Origin: Clostridium zeae
GTDB taxonomy: Bacteria; Bacillota; Clostridia; Clostridiales; Clostridiaceae
Direction of reading: 5' to 3'
Assembly (NCBI RefSeq): GCF_017312485.1
Contig: NZ_BMBA01000004.1
Location: forward strand, 1-64,000
Length of the DNA stretch: 64,000 nucleotides
In this document: positions 17,929-28,600 of the stretch, one piece after another
Numbering within the stretch: the first letter of the stretch is position 1
Layout of the letters: every line of letters starts with the position of its first letter
Translations under genes and position numbers: made by a program
Notes under the pieces: model-generated
The model's input: the letters and a program-made list of their open reading frames with translations, nothing else
What the model was told of the DNA's origin: nothing
The model's database searches: none

Positions 17929-17980
17929 TATCTAAGAAGCTATTCCAATCTTATAATGATTGAGATAGCTTCTTAATATT
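17929..17980. terminator. Hairpin downstream of the lipoprotein gene
   Basis: CTAAGAAGCTATTCCAATC pairs imperfectly with GATTGAGATAGCTTCTTA. The stem is about 18 bases and is followed by AT-rich sequence. It may terminate the lipoprotein transcript in either direction. Confidence 0.55.
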
Positions 17981-18370
17981 ATTGTACTAATCAGACGTTG
18001 ATATTTATCTTATCCTAATGCTAAGCTTTTAGCTAAGTTCCATAAAAAATTATAATTCCTCTTTTTGAAAAATACAAAGCTTTAAAAACATCACCTATGT
18101 TATTACGACTATTTTATAAAAAAGAAGTGATTTCAAAAACAACAGTTCAATGTATCACTTTTATTTATATTCGGATAATAAATTTGGTGTTTTTTTACAT
18201 TATAATTGTTTTTTTGTATATCATTTTATTTTTAAAATACTATAATTAACTTGTAATGCATTACATATCTATTTTAGAAATAATAGTACTAATTACATTT
18301 CAATATACGCTTCTTATTTATACCAAAAATTTCTGATTTAATCTTAGTTAGTTTTATACAAATCTACGTT

Positions 18371-18470
18371 AAAGATGAAAAACTTCAATCCTAGATATAT
18401 TTCCAAAACTCCTATGGGTTTTGAGAGGAAAATTTGAAGATATAAATCTAATTACAAAGTATCCCGTTAA
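18371..18470. repeat. Interspersed palindromic repeat family A, copy 2 (inverted)
   Basis: This copy is the reverse complement of copy 1: AAAGATGAAAAACTTCAATC, then CTCCTATGGGTTTTGAGAGG and AATTTGAAGATATAA. Its right end has decayed (ACAAAGTATCCCG). It lies about 145 bases upstream of the GH5 start. The rest of 17981-18370 is AT-rich, with one weak hairpin (AAGTGAT/ATCACTT near 18125-18162) and no gene. Confidence 0.7.
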
Positions 18471-18613
18471 TTCACAATAACACCATGATAAAGTATTCAC
18501 TTAAGATGAGCAAAATTAATGAATTTAATTCTGCACCCTATTATATTAGCAAGGCTCTGTTTAAAACTCAGCTTTTGTTAAACATAGCCTTAAATGAAAA
18601 GGAGACTATTATC

Positions 18614-20350
18614 ATGAAGAAAACAAAAAAGTTACTAATGCTCTTGACAGCTTGTGTTTTAACATTTTCAACTTGCTTAGCTAAAACTGAACCAACAAAA
18701 GCAAATGCTGCTACAAAGGTTAAGAATATAAAGGCTGCTGTTACAACTAAGACTAACTCCCAAACTTATGCTGAATCAATGCAGCCTGGCTGGAATCTCG
18801 GAAACAGTTTTGACTCAGTTGGAAGCACTGGTGAAACTTCATGGGGAAATCCAGTAGTAACTCAACAACTAATCCAAACAATTAAAAGTCAAGGATTTAA
18901 AAGTATTAGAATACCTTTTACGGCTTATGGTCGTGTTGGAGCTGCTCCTAATTACACCATAGATTCTACCTACTTAACTCGTTATGCTCAGGTTGTTCAA
19001 TGGGCTCTTGATCAAGGTTTATATGTAATGATAAATATACATCATGATTCCTGGGAATGGGCAGAATATATAAATGCAGATGACGATAATGGAGTTTCTA
19101 TGACAGAATACAAAGCTATCTGGACTCAGCTTGCTAATTACTTTAAAAGCTATTCTTCAAAAGTATGCTTCGAGTCTTTAAATGAACCATATTTTAAAAA
19201 TCATAGTGGTGATGTAAGCACTGATATACAAATGCAGAGACTTTCAGCTGTGAATACTCAATTTAGAACTATTGTTAGAAATTCAGGTGGTAATAACACA
19301 TCTCGTATGCTTGTTCTTCCAACTTTAAATACCAACAATAGTGATGACAGATGTACTTCTCTTTACAACACAATTTCAGGTTTTAATGATCCGTATATTA
19401 TGGCTACTTTTCATTACTATGGCTATTGGCCTTTTAGTGTAAATATTGCTGGAACAACAACTTTTGACAGCACAACAATTTCTGACCTTACAAGCTCCTT
19501 TGACAGAGTATACAATCATTTCACAGCTAACGGAATAGGAGTTGTAACTGGTGAATATGGCCTACTCGCCTTTGACAGTTCTTCAAGCGCAATCGAGCAT
19601 GGTGAGTTGTTAAAGTATTTTGACTACATCAATTATTATGCTAAAAGTAAAGGCATAGCTTTAATGCTTTGGGATAATGGAAATCTTCTTAACAGAACTA
19701 GTTATACTTGGAATGATCAAGCTTTATATAATACCTTGAAAGCTTCTTGGACTTCACGAAACTCATATTCTACATCTGATATGCTTTTCGTTAAATACGC
19801 AGATAGGACTAAAGACATTTCAATGAATTTAACTTTGAACGGAAATACTTTGTCTTCTATATATAATGGAAGTACAAAATTAGTTTTAGGAACTGATTAT
19901 ACCTACTCAAATGGCATAGTAACCTTAAAAGGAAGTTATGTAAATAAGTTTATAAGTGGCAGCTACGGAACCAAAGCTACACTAACAATGAAATTCTCTG
20001 CTGGAGTTGATTGGAATGTTTTTTTGAATTACTATACTACACCGGTACTAAGTTCAGCAACTGGAACTACCTCTGGTTTTAATATCCCAGTAGCTTTTAA
20101 TGGTTCAAAACTTTCTACCCTAGAAGCTGTTTATTCTGACGGTAGTGGTGCCGGTCCACAAAACTGGACTACTTATAAGCAGTATAGTGATGCATACACA
20201 GCTAACTACAGTACAAATGTAGTAACTTTAACAAGTAATTTCTTTAGTGCATGTAATGATGGAGTAATAACCTTAAAACTACATTTCCAGAGCGGAGAAA
20301 TAATACAATATAACATCACAAAGAGTGGAACTTCAGTAAAATCCAATTAA
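18614..20350 (+). CDS. Secreted endoglucanase: GH5 plus X2 and CBM46-like modules
   Basis: A secreted glycanase of 578 residues. A signal peptide (MKKTKK then a Leu-rich core) ends near AKTEP or NAATK. The GH5 barrel (about 55-375) begins with the typical PGWNLGNSFD. Glu191 in LNEPY is the acid/base and Glu314 in TGEYG the nucleophile. The C-terminal part contains an X2-type Ig-like module (about 385-470) and a CBM46-like module (about 475-570). GH5_4-X2-CBM46 is a known arrangement for enzymes acting on cellulose, beta-glucan or xyloglucan. There is no dockerin, so it acts free rather than in a cellulosome. The start at 18614 is preferred over 18485 because AAAAGGAG lies 12 bases upstream and the signal peptide begins there. 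A terminator follows. Confidence 0.92.
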   Translation: MKKTKKLLMLLTACVLTFSTCLAKTEPTKANAATKVKNIKAAVTTKTNSQTYAESMQPGWNLGNSFDSVGSTGETSWGNPVVTQQLIQTIKSQGFKSIRIPFTAYGRVGAAPNYTIDSTYLTRYAQVVQWALDQGLYVMINIHHDSWEWAEYINADDDNGVSMTEYKAIWTQLANYFKSYSSKVCFESLNEPYFKNHSGDVSTDIQMQRLSAVNTQFRTIVRNSGGNNTSRMLVLPTLNTNNSDDRCTSLYNTISGFNDPYIMATFHYYGYWPFSVNIAGTTTFDSTTISDLTSSFDRVYNHFTANGIGVVTGEYGLLAFDSSSSAIEHGELLKYFDYINYYAKSKGIALMLWDNGNLLNRTSYTWNDQALYNTLKASWTSRNSYSTSDMLFVKYADRTKDISMNLTLNGNTLSSIYNGSTKLVLGTDYTYSNGIVTLKGSYVNKFISGSYGTKATLTMKFSAGVDWNVFLNYYTTPVLSSATGTTSGFNIPVAFNGSKLSTLEAVYSDGSGAGPQNWTTYKQYSDAYTANYSTNVVTLTSNFFSACNDGVITLKLHFQSGEIIQYNITKSGTSVKSN

Positions 20351-20355
20351 AAATT

Positions 20356-20400
20356 TAGAGTTTGTAGGTATAGTTGCAATATAGCTACAAACTCTTTTTA
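20356..20400 (+). terminator. Terminator of the GH5 gene
   Basis: AGAGTTTGTAG pairs with CTACAAACTCT, followed by TTTTTAA. The stem resembles the one at 32773. Confidence 0.85.
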
Positions 20401-20545
20401 ACTAATAATCAAACAGCACATATTTGTGCGTAAAACCAAATATACCTATTGTCCTCTTTATTAATTCTTTTAAAAATTATTAGAACTAAAGCTCATATTT
20501 TCAAGGTATGTTTAAGTGAGGTGACTGGATTGAACTTGCCTGTTA

Positions 20546-23413
20546 TTAAAGTACTGTTCTAAGAAATCTTCCCGTATGTGACGCTTCGATCCTTGCTACT
20601 TGTTCTGGAGTACCTTCCGCAACAACATAGCCTCCTCCACTGCCACCTTCTGGTCCCATATCAATGATGTAGTCTGCAGACTTTATCACATCTAAATGAT
20701 GTTCAATCACAAGTACTGTATGACCCTTATCAACAAGTTTTCCTAAAGAGTAAATTAACTTTTTAATATCTGAAAGATGAAGTCCAGTTGTTGGCTCATC
20801 TAAGATATATAAATTGTGTGCTCCTCTCTTTATCTTTGAAAGCTCATAGGCTAGTTTCACTCTTTGTGCTTCACCACCAGATAAGGTTGTTGAGCTTTGA
20901 CCAAGTCGCATATATCCTAACCCAAGTTCATTAACTATTTCTAATTTATGCTTTAGGTATTTATGATCTTTAAAAAACTCAAGTGCCTCTTCAACAGTCA
21001 TTTCAAGCACATCTGCAATGCTTTTCCCATTATATTTAATCTCAAGGCCTTCATCAGAAAAGCGCATTCCCTTGCATACAGGGCATATGGTTTCAATATC
21101 TGCCATGAATTGGAGGTTTGTTACAAGGATTCCATCTCCACCACAATGTTCACATCTGGTACCATTGGCGTGGGTTAAACTAAAATCTATTTCTTTGTAT
21201 CCCCTTTCTACTGCTTCTGGCTGCATGGCAAAAACCTGGCGTATCTTATCATAGACCCCTATATAGGTTGCAGGATTTGACTTACTGTTTCTGCCAATAG
21301 GAGTCTGGTCAATGTTTATCACATTGTTTACTAGTTCTGCTCCAAAAACAAAATCATGTTCTCCTGATACTATTCTAGCGCCTGTTTTATTAACTTTAAG
21401 CTGCTTATAAAGTATCTCATTTATTAATGAGCTTTTACCAGAACCAGATACTCCAGTAACACAGATAAAAACACCAAGAGGTATATCAAGATCCACATTT
21501 TTAAGATTGTTTTCTCTTGCGCCTTGAATGGACAAGAAGTTATCATCTAGATTCCTTCTCTTCTCAGGTACAGGTATATGCTCTGTACCGGCTAAATACT
21601 GTCCTGTTATTGATTTAGGTTCCCTCATAATATCTTCAACGGTACCAGAAGCAACTATATCACCACCATGAACACCAGGTCCTGGACCTATTTCAATGAT
21701 GTGATCAGCACTTCTTATGGTATCCATATCATGCTCCACCACAATAACCGTATTGCCTATATCTCGTAGTTTCTTCATTGTATCTATGACTCTCATAGAA
21801 TCTCTTGGATGGAGTCCGATGCTTGGTTCATCCATCACATATAACATACCCATAAGCTCACTGCTTATCTGTGTAGACATCTTAATTCTCTGCATCTCAC
21901 CACCAGAAATGCTGTCACTTCTTCTACCAAGATTTATATAGTGGAGACCAATGTCCACCAAGAGTTTTAATCTTGAGCTTATTTCACGTATAATGGTATT
22001 TGCAACTTCCTCAATATCTTTCTCGAAGGTTAACTTCTTTAAAAAATCCAATAGCTCTGGAAGCTGCATTCTACTTAATTTATCTATATTTAGTCCACCA
22101 ACAGTAATCTGGAGTCTCTGAGTTTTTAATCTTGCCCCATGACACTCGGGACATATCTTTTCTATCATACAGTCTTTAATGAAGCTAGGTTCAAAAGCTT
22201 CGGTAGTAGATGACTTCCTTATATAATTCTTGTACCAGCTCTCTAACTCGTAAACAAATCCCTTAAAAGGTCTAGCCCTTCCAGTTATCCAGTTTTTCTT
22301 ATCCGAAAAAGGTGGCTGCAGCATTTCTACAACCTCTCCCTTAGTTCCATAAAACAGTATTTCATGAATATGCTTTGGAAGATCCTTAAAAGGAGTATCA
22401 AGACTAAAGTCATATTTTTGCGAAAGACTATACATCATCACAGTTCTGTAGCTATCCTTGCCTGCTGGATTAAACACTGAACTTTTTAGTGCCCCTTTGT
22501 TTATACTTTTTTCTGGTGCTACAATTAAAAATCTAGGTTCTACAACATAGGACATTCCTACTCCTAAGCAAGTATGACATGAACTTGTGGGAGAATTAAA
22601 AGAAAAGTGGAAGGGCTGCATTTCACATAAGGTATAGTGATGCTCTAAGCAACCAAATTTTTTATAAAATGAAGCATCAACCTCTCCAATAACTTCTACT
22701 TTAATCATAATGTCCTCATCCAGTGCAACCATTGCAGCCTCTATGGATTTTGTCAGCTGAATATAAGTATCTTGTCTTAAGGTAAAGCGATCAATTACTA
22801 ATTCAATTTTATATTCCTTGCTTTCATCAAGTTCCCTTTTTTCAGCTAAAGAAAAAGGTACTCCGTCAATAAGTAATCTTCTATAACCTTTTTCTCTTAT
22901 TAGATGAAAGGTATACTCATAATCTTCTCCAAATATTTTGTATACTGGTGCCCTAAGTTCAACTACTGTACCTAATGGCAGTGTTGAAATATGTTCAGCA
23001 ATCTGTGCTGCTGACAATTGCTTTAGAGGTTTTCCACACTCCGGGCATCTACCTATGCCTGCTGTAGAAAATAAAAGTCTCATATAATCATTTATGTCTG
23101 TAACCGTACCTACCGTCGAACGTGGATTGTTGTTTCCTTTTTTCTGTTCAATTGCAATAACAGGGGACAACCCTCTCACATAGTCCACATTAGCTTTTTT
23201 CAACTGACTGATACGGCTTTTAGCAAAGTTTGATATAGAATCAAGAAACCGCCTCTGCCCTTCTCCATATATAACATCGAAGGCTAAAGAAGATTTACCT
23301 GAACCAGATACTCCAGTGATAACCGTAAGCTTATCTCTAGGTATCTCTACGGATATATTTTTTAAATTATTTTGCTTAGCTCCCGATACCTCAATACTTG
23401 TTCTTATTGACAT
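20546..23413 (-). CDS. UvrA-family ABC ATPase (excinuclease UvrA paralogue)
   Basis: A protein of 955 residues with two ABC cassettes. Walker A motifs are GVSGSGKSS near 34 and again near 655. The signatures are [11 protein letters not shown] near 500 and [11 protein letters not shown] near 845, each followed by a YVMDEP or YILDEP Walker B. Zinc fingers of UvrA type are visible (CPECG near 125; CEHCGG and CPVCKG near 755-785). The gene is monocistronic and not beside uvrB or uvrC. The divergent signatures and solitary location suggest a paralogue, perhaps for damage recognition or drug tolerance, rather than the housekeeping copy; that is inferred. AGAGGAG precedes the ATG. Confidence 0.88.
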   Translation of the reverse strand: MSIRTSIEVSGAKQNNLKNISVEIPRDKLTVITGVSGSGKSSLAFDVIYGEGQRRFLDSISNFAKSRISQLKKANVDYVRGLSPVIAIEQKKGNNNPRSTVGTVTDINDYMRLLFSTAGIGRCPECGKPLKQLSAAQIAEHISTLPLGTVVELRAPVYKIFGEDYEYTFHLIREKGYRRLLIDGVPFSLAEKRELDESKEYKIELVIDRFTLRQDTYIQLTKSIEAAMVALDEDIMIKVEVIGEVDASFYKKFGCLEHHYTLCEMQPFHFSFNSPTSSCHTCLGVGMSYVVEPRFLIVAPEKSINKGALKSSVFNPAGKDSYRTVMMYSLSQKYDFSLDTPFKDLPKHIHEILFYGTKGEVVEMLQPPFSDKKNWITGRARPFKGFVYELESWYKNYIRKSSTTEAFEPSFIKDCMIEKICPECHGARLKTQRLQITVGGLNIDKLSRMQLPELLDFLKKLTFEKDIEEVANTIIREISSRLKLLVDIGLHYINLGRRSDSISGGEMQRIKMSTQISSELMGMLYVMDEPSIGLHPRDSMRVIDTMKKLRDIGNTVIVVEHDMDTIRSADHIIEIGPGPGVHGGDIVASGTVEDIMREPKSITGQYLAGTEHIPVPEKRRNLDDNFLSIQGARENNLKNVDLDIPLGVFICVTGVSGSGKSSLINEILYKQLKVNKTGARIVSGEHDFVFGAELVNNVINIDQTPIGRNSKSNPATYIGVYDKIRQVFAMQPEAVERGYKEIDFSLTHANGTRCEHCGGDGILVTNLQFMADIETICPVCKGMRFSDEGLEIKYNGKSIADVLEMTVEEALEFFKDHKYLKHKLEIVNELGLGYMRLGQSSTTLSGGEAQRVKLAYELSKIKRGAHNLYILDEPTTGLHLSDIKKLIYSLGKLVDKGHTVLVIEHHLDVIKSADYIIDMGPEGGSGGGYVVAEGTPEQVARIEASHTGRFLRTVL

Positions 23414-23491
23414 ATTACATCTCCTCTCTTATTTACATAGTATAAAAATTCATCTAAAAATTAACGCATTAGCGAAATAGAAAACTGAAGC

Positions 23492-24412
23492 TTATAAGTC
23501 TGGTACCAATAAAAAACCTAGTTCTTCCACTGCTAGCTTGCTTTTAGGTGTTATGCGAATTGTTTGTGACACTTTTTCAATAACGCCTTTATCAGCTAGA
23601 TACTCAAATATACCAATAATGAAATGGCTATCCATATGAAAATGCTTAGAAATAAGTGTACTGGTCTTTATTTGTTCATCTGACATATATTCAATCACAG
23701 GCTTTTTTATAATATCAAGATGCTTCATTAGGTACTGGTCAAGTTTCTCTATGTTTTTTGAAACTTCTTCTTCACTGAAGTGATGAGACATTGCCTCTTG
23801 ATAGAAGTTAGTAAGTACTTCTGGACTAATTTTAAGAGCCTTTTGTATGGCCTCACGGGAGGTTGGCTCACCATTTAAGCAAAGCTCCATATCTGCTATA
23901 ACCTCTGCAGCCTTTAAAAGATAATATTGAGCATAAAGTGGATCCTTCCTAATTGTGAGCCATTTTTGACATTTATCATATATGCCAACAAGGATACAAG
24001 CTCTGTAAAAGGTTGATAAGGCAATATCATCGCTGCCTATGACTTTCATATCCTCAAAATACTCATAGAGGCTGTCATCGCTGGTATACATAATCTTACC
24101 TTTTGAGAAATAGGATTGAGAAAAAGTTCCTCCAATGCTTCTCTCCAAACTTCTTTTAAAAGAACTTCTTAACATAAGTTCAACATTGATTGTTATACCA
24201 TCTTCCACAATACAATAAGATGTATTCTTAATAGTCTGATCTCTGACAACTAAGGTCATGTCAATATCACTTTTCTCCCACACAACATCATAGGCCACAC
24301 TGCCGCAGACAATAACTGCAACAACATTAGGATCATCCTTAACTTTGCTAACAAAGCTATTCACCGCAGCATTATATCGATCTCTTAACTCTGACTGAAG
24401 TATATTATCCAT
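23492..24412 (-). CDS. Nucleotidyltransferase-fold protein
   Basis: A soluble protein of 306 residues with the polymerase-beta-type motif GSVAYDVVWEKSDIDMTLVV (positions about 37-56), where the two Asp of DID are metal ligands. A helical middle (about 135-225) and a C-terminal winged-helix-like end (about 245-305, LISKHFHMDSHFIIGIFEYL) follow. Its substrate is unknown; relatives add nucleotides to drugs, proteins or RNA. It lies upstream of the UvrA gene on the same strand (78-base gap), so the two may be cotranscribed. AAAGGA lies before the ATG. Confidence 0.7.
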   Translation of the reverse strand: MDNILQSELRDRYNAAVNSFVSKVKDDPNVVAVIVCGSVAYDVVWEKSDIDMTLVVRDQTIKNTSYCIVEDGITINVELMLRSSFKRSLERSIGGTFSQSYFSKGKIMYTSDDSLYEYFEDMKVIGSDDIALSTFYRACILVGIYDKCQKWLTIRKDPLYAQYYLLKAAEVIADMELCLNGEPTSREAIQKALKISPEVLTNFYQEAMSHHFSEEEVSKNIEKLDQYLMKHLDIIKKPVIEYMSDEQIKTSTLISKHFHMDSHFIIGIFEYLADKGVIEKVSQTIRITPKSKLAVEELGFLLVPDL

Positions 24413-24450
24413 AATCTCAAATCCTTTCGATTCATTAATTAAAGAAACAA

Positions 24451-24480
24451 TTGTTCTTATGATTTAGCTTATGGTACAAT
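24451..24480 (+). promoter_or_regulatory. Promoter of the AraC/GyrI-like regulator
   Basis: TTGTTC (24451-24456), an 18-base spacer and TACAAT (24475-24480). Transcription would start near 24487, which rules out the in-frame ATG at 24471 as the start and supports the one at 24534. Confidence 0.6.
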
Positions 24481-24533
24481 TATACTTGTCTTTTTTTATC
24501 AATACAGGACAAAAATTGCTGGAGTTGAGAATA

Positions 24534-25424
24534 ATGGATAATTATTTATTAGAAATAATAAACAATACAACTGAATATATCGAAAATAATCTTTTGGAGC
24601 CCTTAACTCTAGATAACATATCAGAGAATGTGAATATTTCAAAATTTCACTTACTCAGAATATGGAAAGGTGCCACCACTACAGGTTTGATGGAATATGT
24701 TCGAAGGAGAAGAATTGCTTTATCTCTAAGTGACCTAATCCACGAACGAAGCAATATTGAATTCATTTCTTCAAAATACTCCTTCGGATCCGAACGAACC
24801 TATAACAGAGTTTTCAAGGAAGAGTTCAACATAACCCCTTCAAAATGGCGTAAAAAACCATGCCCACTAGAAATTTTAGATAAGTTCAATGCAAATTTTA
24901 TGAATTGTTCAGGAGATGGCCTTATCTTTTTCCGTTCAATAACTATATTCCCTGCTTTCTCAATTGCAGGTCATGAATATATGGTAGATATTGAAGAAAA
25001 TAAAAGATCACAAATAGCCAATAAATACGGCCTAGACTTTTTCTACAATCATCGATTAAGAGTTTTTAATCCAATACAAAAGGATGTTTATATTGGGTTT
25101 ACTACTGTTCCAGAAGATTTAACAAAATATACCTTCTACCAACCTTCCATACAAATATGTGAAAACAGTATTGTCCCTGAAGATATGAAAGTAAAACATA
25201 TTCTTCCTCACAAATATGGTGTCTTTACTTATATGGGACTCCATCGTCCTGAAGAAATTTCCTCAAAGAATTTATCTGATATCTGGAATCATGTTTTTAA
25301 CACATGGATGCCCACAGTTCAATTTGATCTAAGGGAAAAATTTAGGTTTGAATATATAAACTATGCAAAATGTAATAAGAACTACTGTGAATGTGATTTG
25401 TATTTTCCTATATCATTTTTATAA
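24534..25424 (+). CDS. AraC-family regulator with a GyrI-like effector domain
   Basis: A regulator of about 296 residues. The N-terminal domain (about 1-105) is a double helix-turn-helix: TLDNISENVNISKFHLLRIW, then SSKYSFGSERTYNRVFKEEF and ITPSKWRK. The rest (about 125-296) is a GyrI/Rob-type ligand-binding domain with repeated strand patterns and a Cys-rich C-terminus (CNKNYCECDLYFPI). Rob/BmrR-like proteins sense hydrophobic drugs. It is divergent from the nucleotidyltransferase/UvrA pair and may control them. The start at 24534 has GGAG nine bases upstream and lies downstream of a good promoter. Confidence 0.85.
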   Translation: MDNYLLEIINNTTEYIENNLLEPLTLDNISENVNISKFHLLRIWKGATTTGLMEYVRRRRIALSLSDLIHERSNIEFISSKYSFGSERTYNRVFKEEFNITPSKWRKKPCPLEILDKFNANFMNCSGDGLIFFRSITIFPAFSIAGHEYMVDIEENKRSQIANKYGLDFFYNHRLRVFNPIQKDVYIGFTTVPEDLTKYTFYQPSIQICENSIVPEDMKVKHILPHKYGVFTYMGLHRPEEISSKNLSDIWNHVFNTWMPTVQFDLREKFRFEYINYAKCNKNYCECDLYFPISFL

Positions 25425-25430
25425 GACTGT

Positions 25431-25482
25431 GTTGAAATTAAGCGGTTATACATCCGATGCTTTATAACCACTTAACTTCAAC
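25431..25482. repeat. Interspersed palindromic repeat family B, copy 1
   Basis: A 52-base palindrome: GTTGAAATTAAGCGGTTATA and TATAACCACTTAACTTCAAC around CATCCGATGCT. Its reverse complement matches the copy at 60256 along the whole length. It begins seven bases after the AraC stop, so it can serve as its terminator. Confidence 0.75.
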
Positions 25483-25609
25483 AATATTCTTAAACTTAAA
25501 CTTTATAAAATAGCTTTAACCAGCGTCTAAACCTTCTTTTTTCATTAGAGACATTATTTTATATTAATAATATGATATTTATAAAACTACAACAAACGAT
25601 AAAAATCAT

Positions 25610-25648
25610 AAAAGACCTGAAGGTATATAATACTTCCAGGTCTTTTAA
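25610..25648 (-). terminator. Terminator of the 1001-residue secreted protein
   Basis: AAAAGACCTGAAG pairs with CTTCCAGGTCTTTT (one mismatch), and T-rich sequence follows on the minus strand. Confidence 0.8.
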
Positions 25649-25662
25649 TAATTATTTTAATG

Positions 25663-28600
25663 TTAAACTGCTTTCCATAGAGCTGCAACAACTGGTGGTT
25701 CCCATCCTACCTGTGCAGTATGTCCTTGTAAGCATGTATAATTAACTCCATTATAAGAAACAATATCTCCTGTTTTGTAGGTTACTCCTGCAGTCCATGC
25801 TGGGTAACCTTGATTTACTACTGTCACAGTTACTGAGTTTGATGTAATTGATTTACCTGTACCATCGTATAAAACTATAGTATAGCTGTAGCTACCAGCA
25901 GCTTTATTAGTGATTTGAGTTGTTAAAGTCACCGATGAGGAATTACCAGCTGTCAATGTACCTGTTGCTATTTGATTTGCTCCTTCAAAATACTTATATG
26001 AAGTTGCTGTATTATTTGCTGGTACTACTGCTGTTAGAGTATAACTTCCGTTAGTTACTGTTCCTGCTGATAATGTCGCTGCTTTTAAAGTATTCGTAGT
26101 TCCAACAGAAACTGTTACTTTATTTGATATTGCTGATACATTTGAGGCATCATAAACAACAAAAGTATAATCATAGCTTCCTGAACTCTTACCTGTAACC
26201 TGATTAGTTAAAGTTACTGCTGATGAGTTTCCAGCTGTTAGAGTGCCTGTAGCTAATTGGTTGGTTCCTTCAAATAACTTATAGGAAGTTGCGGTATTAT
26301 TTGCTGGTACTACTGCTGTTAGAGTATAACTTCCGTTAGTTACTGCTCCTGCTGATAATGTCGCCGCCTTTAAGCTATTAACAGTACCAACTGTTACTGT
26401 AACTTTGTTTGAAGTTGCAGCTAAGTTTGAAGCATCATATACTACTACAGTATAATCATAGCTTCCAGCGCTCTTACCAGTTACTTGCTTTGTTAAAGTT
26501 ACTGCCGAAGTACTTCCAGCTGTCAAGGTACCATTTGCTATCTGTGTTGCCCCTTCAAATATTTTATAAGAAGTAGCTGTGTTATATGCTGGTACTACCG
26601 CTGTTAAAGTGTAGCTTCCGTTTGATACAGTACCTGCCGATAATGTGGCTGCCTTTAAGGTATTTACATTAGTACTATTCAATTTCACTGGATTTTTCAA
26701 ATATCTTTGAGCCTTAGTTATCCACCAATATCCGTCTGGTGCTGGAGATCCAGTAGCATGAGTACTTGGACCAACTCCTGCTCCAAATAGCAAGGATATT
26801 ATTCCTGCATCCTTGGCCTCTTGCATATGAGCTCCCCAGGTAACAGCGTCTCCACTAACAGTTATCTTAGGGTCTTTGGCATCACTTTTCCCAAAGTAAG
26901 TGGCTCTATTGCCTGCTCCAGGTTTAAAGCTATCTCCAAAGAAATATGTTGAAGCGGAGTCTTCATAGCTTCCTATCGCATCGGTAAGGTCTGCAAAGCT
27001 TCCACCATTATATGGGTTAGCCTCTAGTGTACTATTTATTCTTCCTACAGGAAGCTGCCATAGTATTGCTGGCTTTTTAGTTTGTTCATTTAGAGTTTTA
27101 ACATACAATAAATAATTGTTCCAAATATCTGAATTCCAAAACCATGTGGAAGCCTGTGGATTATCCTTAGCTCCACTTTCAGCGGCTCCATCAAGCCCAT
27201 ATTTATCAATAGAGATAAAATCAGCTCCGTTAGAAGTTATTCCTGCTGACATGTAGAAATTAGCTGTTTCAGTAGCCGCCTGTTTTATGAATTGTCTTCC
27301 AGCATCCCAGCCCACATCTTCGGTTTTGTGCAAAAGTCCTTTTGAAGGAACTTGTCCACTATAAGACCATATGTTAAACTGCCATCCAAAATATGCGGTT
27401 TTATAGTATTTTCTTACTGTATAATTGATTGCTTGAACTAGGCCGCTTACATTATTGCCAAAGGTAGGATCTTTTGTCTTGTCTAATACTCCAGAAGAGT
27501 ATACTGCATCAACCATTGCAGAGATTTTATCAGGAGTTGTGCCTGATTGTTGCATCATATATCCTAAGAAATCTGGTTCGAAAAGTAGTCCGATAGTTTC
27601 ATCTCCACCATATTGTGCACAGATGTCTAATAAGAACTTTAAGTCTTTGAAATATGCTTCCATGTAGGTTTTGTCATTGATATGAGTTTTATCAACATCG
27701 TAGCTTTCGCTTCCATCAGGTATGTTGTAATATACAAAGAAAGGAATCATGCCAAGCTTTAAGCTTTCAGTAATATAGCTCTTTGCCCTTGCACCCTCTT
27801 CAGTAGTCCATGTTCTCCAGCCATTTGTAGGACCACCATTGATATAGATATATCTAATATCTGAACGTTTGTTTTTGTCATCAGTACTGGTATCTTTCCA
27901 GAAATTCAAATCACTGTCAGTATCCTCGGAAACTTGTCCAACGGATACGTAGTCAGGCATTCCAGGTAAGGTACCATCAGCTTTTTTAACTCTTATTCCA
28001 AATTGTCTAATCTCTCCAGTGACTTGATCTACTATTTTTATTCCGCTTCTACCAGCAGATAAGCCTTCAAATCTCACTGTATTGCTACTGATCATCGTTG
28101 CTTTAACTGAATCAGTATTGCTCGAAATCACTTTAAAACTACTGCTTGTATTGCTCACATTAGTGATTTTATAATCCTTTGAACCTTGAGAAATTGTGTA
28201 TTGGAGCTTAACACCATCATTATCTACACCATCAATAAGTATTTTGGTGCCTCCATCTTTACCTACCTGAACACCCAGAACAGCACTAGTACTTGTACCA
28301 TAACTATTGATTAATTGTACATAATAATTATAGGTTCCAATTGCTGATCTATTGCGTATTGGTATAACAAAACTTTGAGGATTTGGCGAATTATCTTGTA
28401 AGGCTCCCTCGCTTACAACTTTGTAATCTCCACTAATGCCCAATCTTTCATATAATTTATAGCTTGTCCCGTTGTTTCCATACCAAAGGTTTACTGAAAT
28501 ATCATAGTTGCCATCGTAATCTCCTCCACTTTGATTTGAGGACAATACTGGTACTCCTGGCACCCCAGATGCTGCTGCAAAAACTTTAGCTGTCGGAAGT

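Noticed and set aside
18614-20350. Cellulosomal enzyme
   Set aside because: No dockerin repeats at either end of the protein.
25807-26640. CRISPR-like array
   Set aside because: The repeats are about 276 bp, contiguous and in frame within a gene; they are protein modules without spacers.
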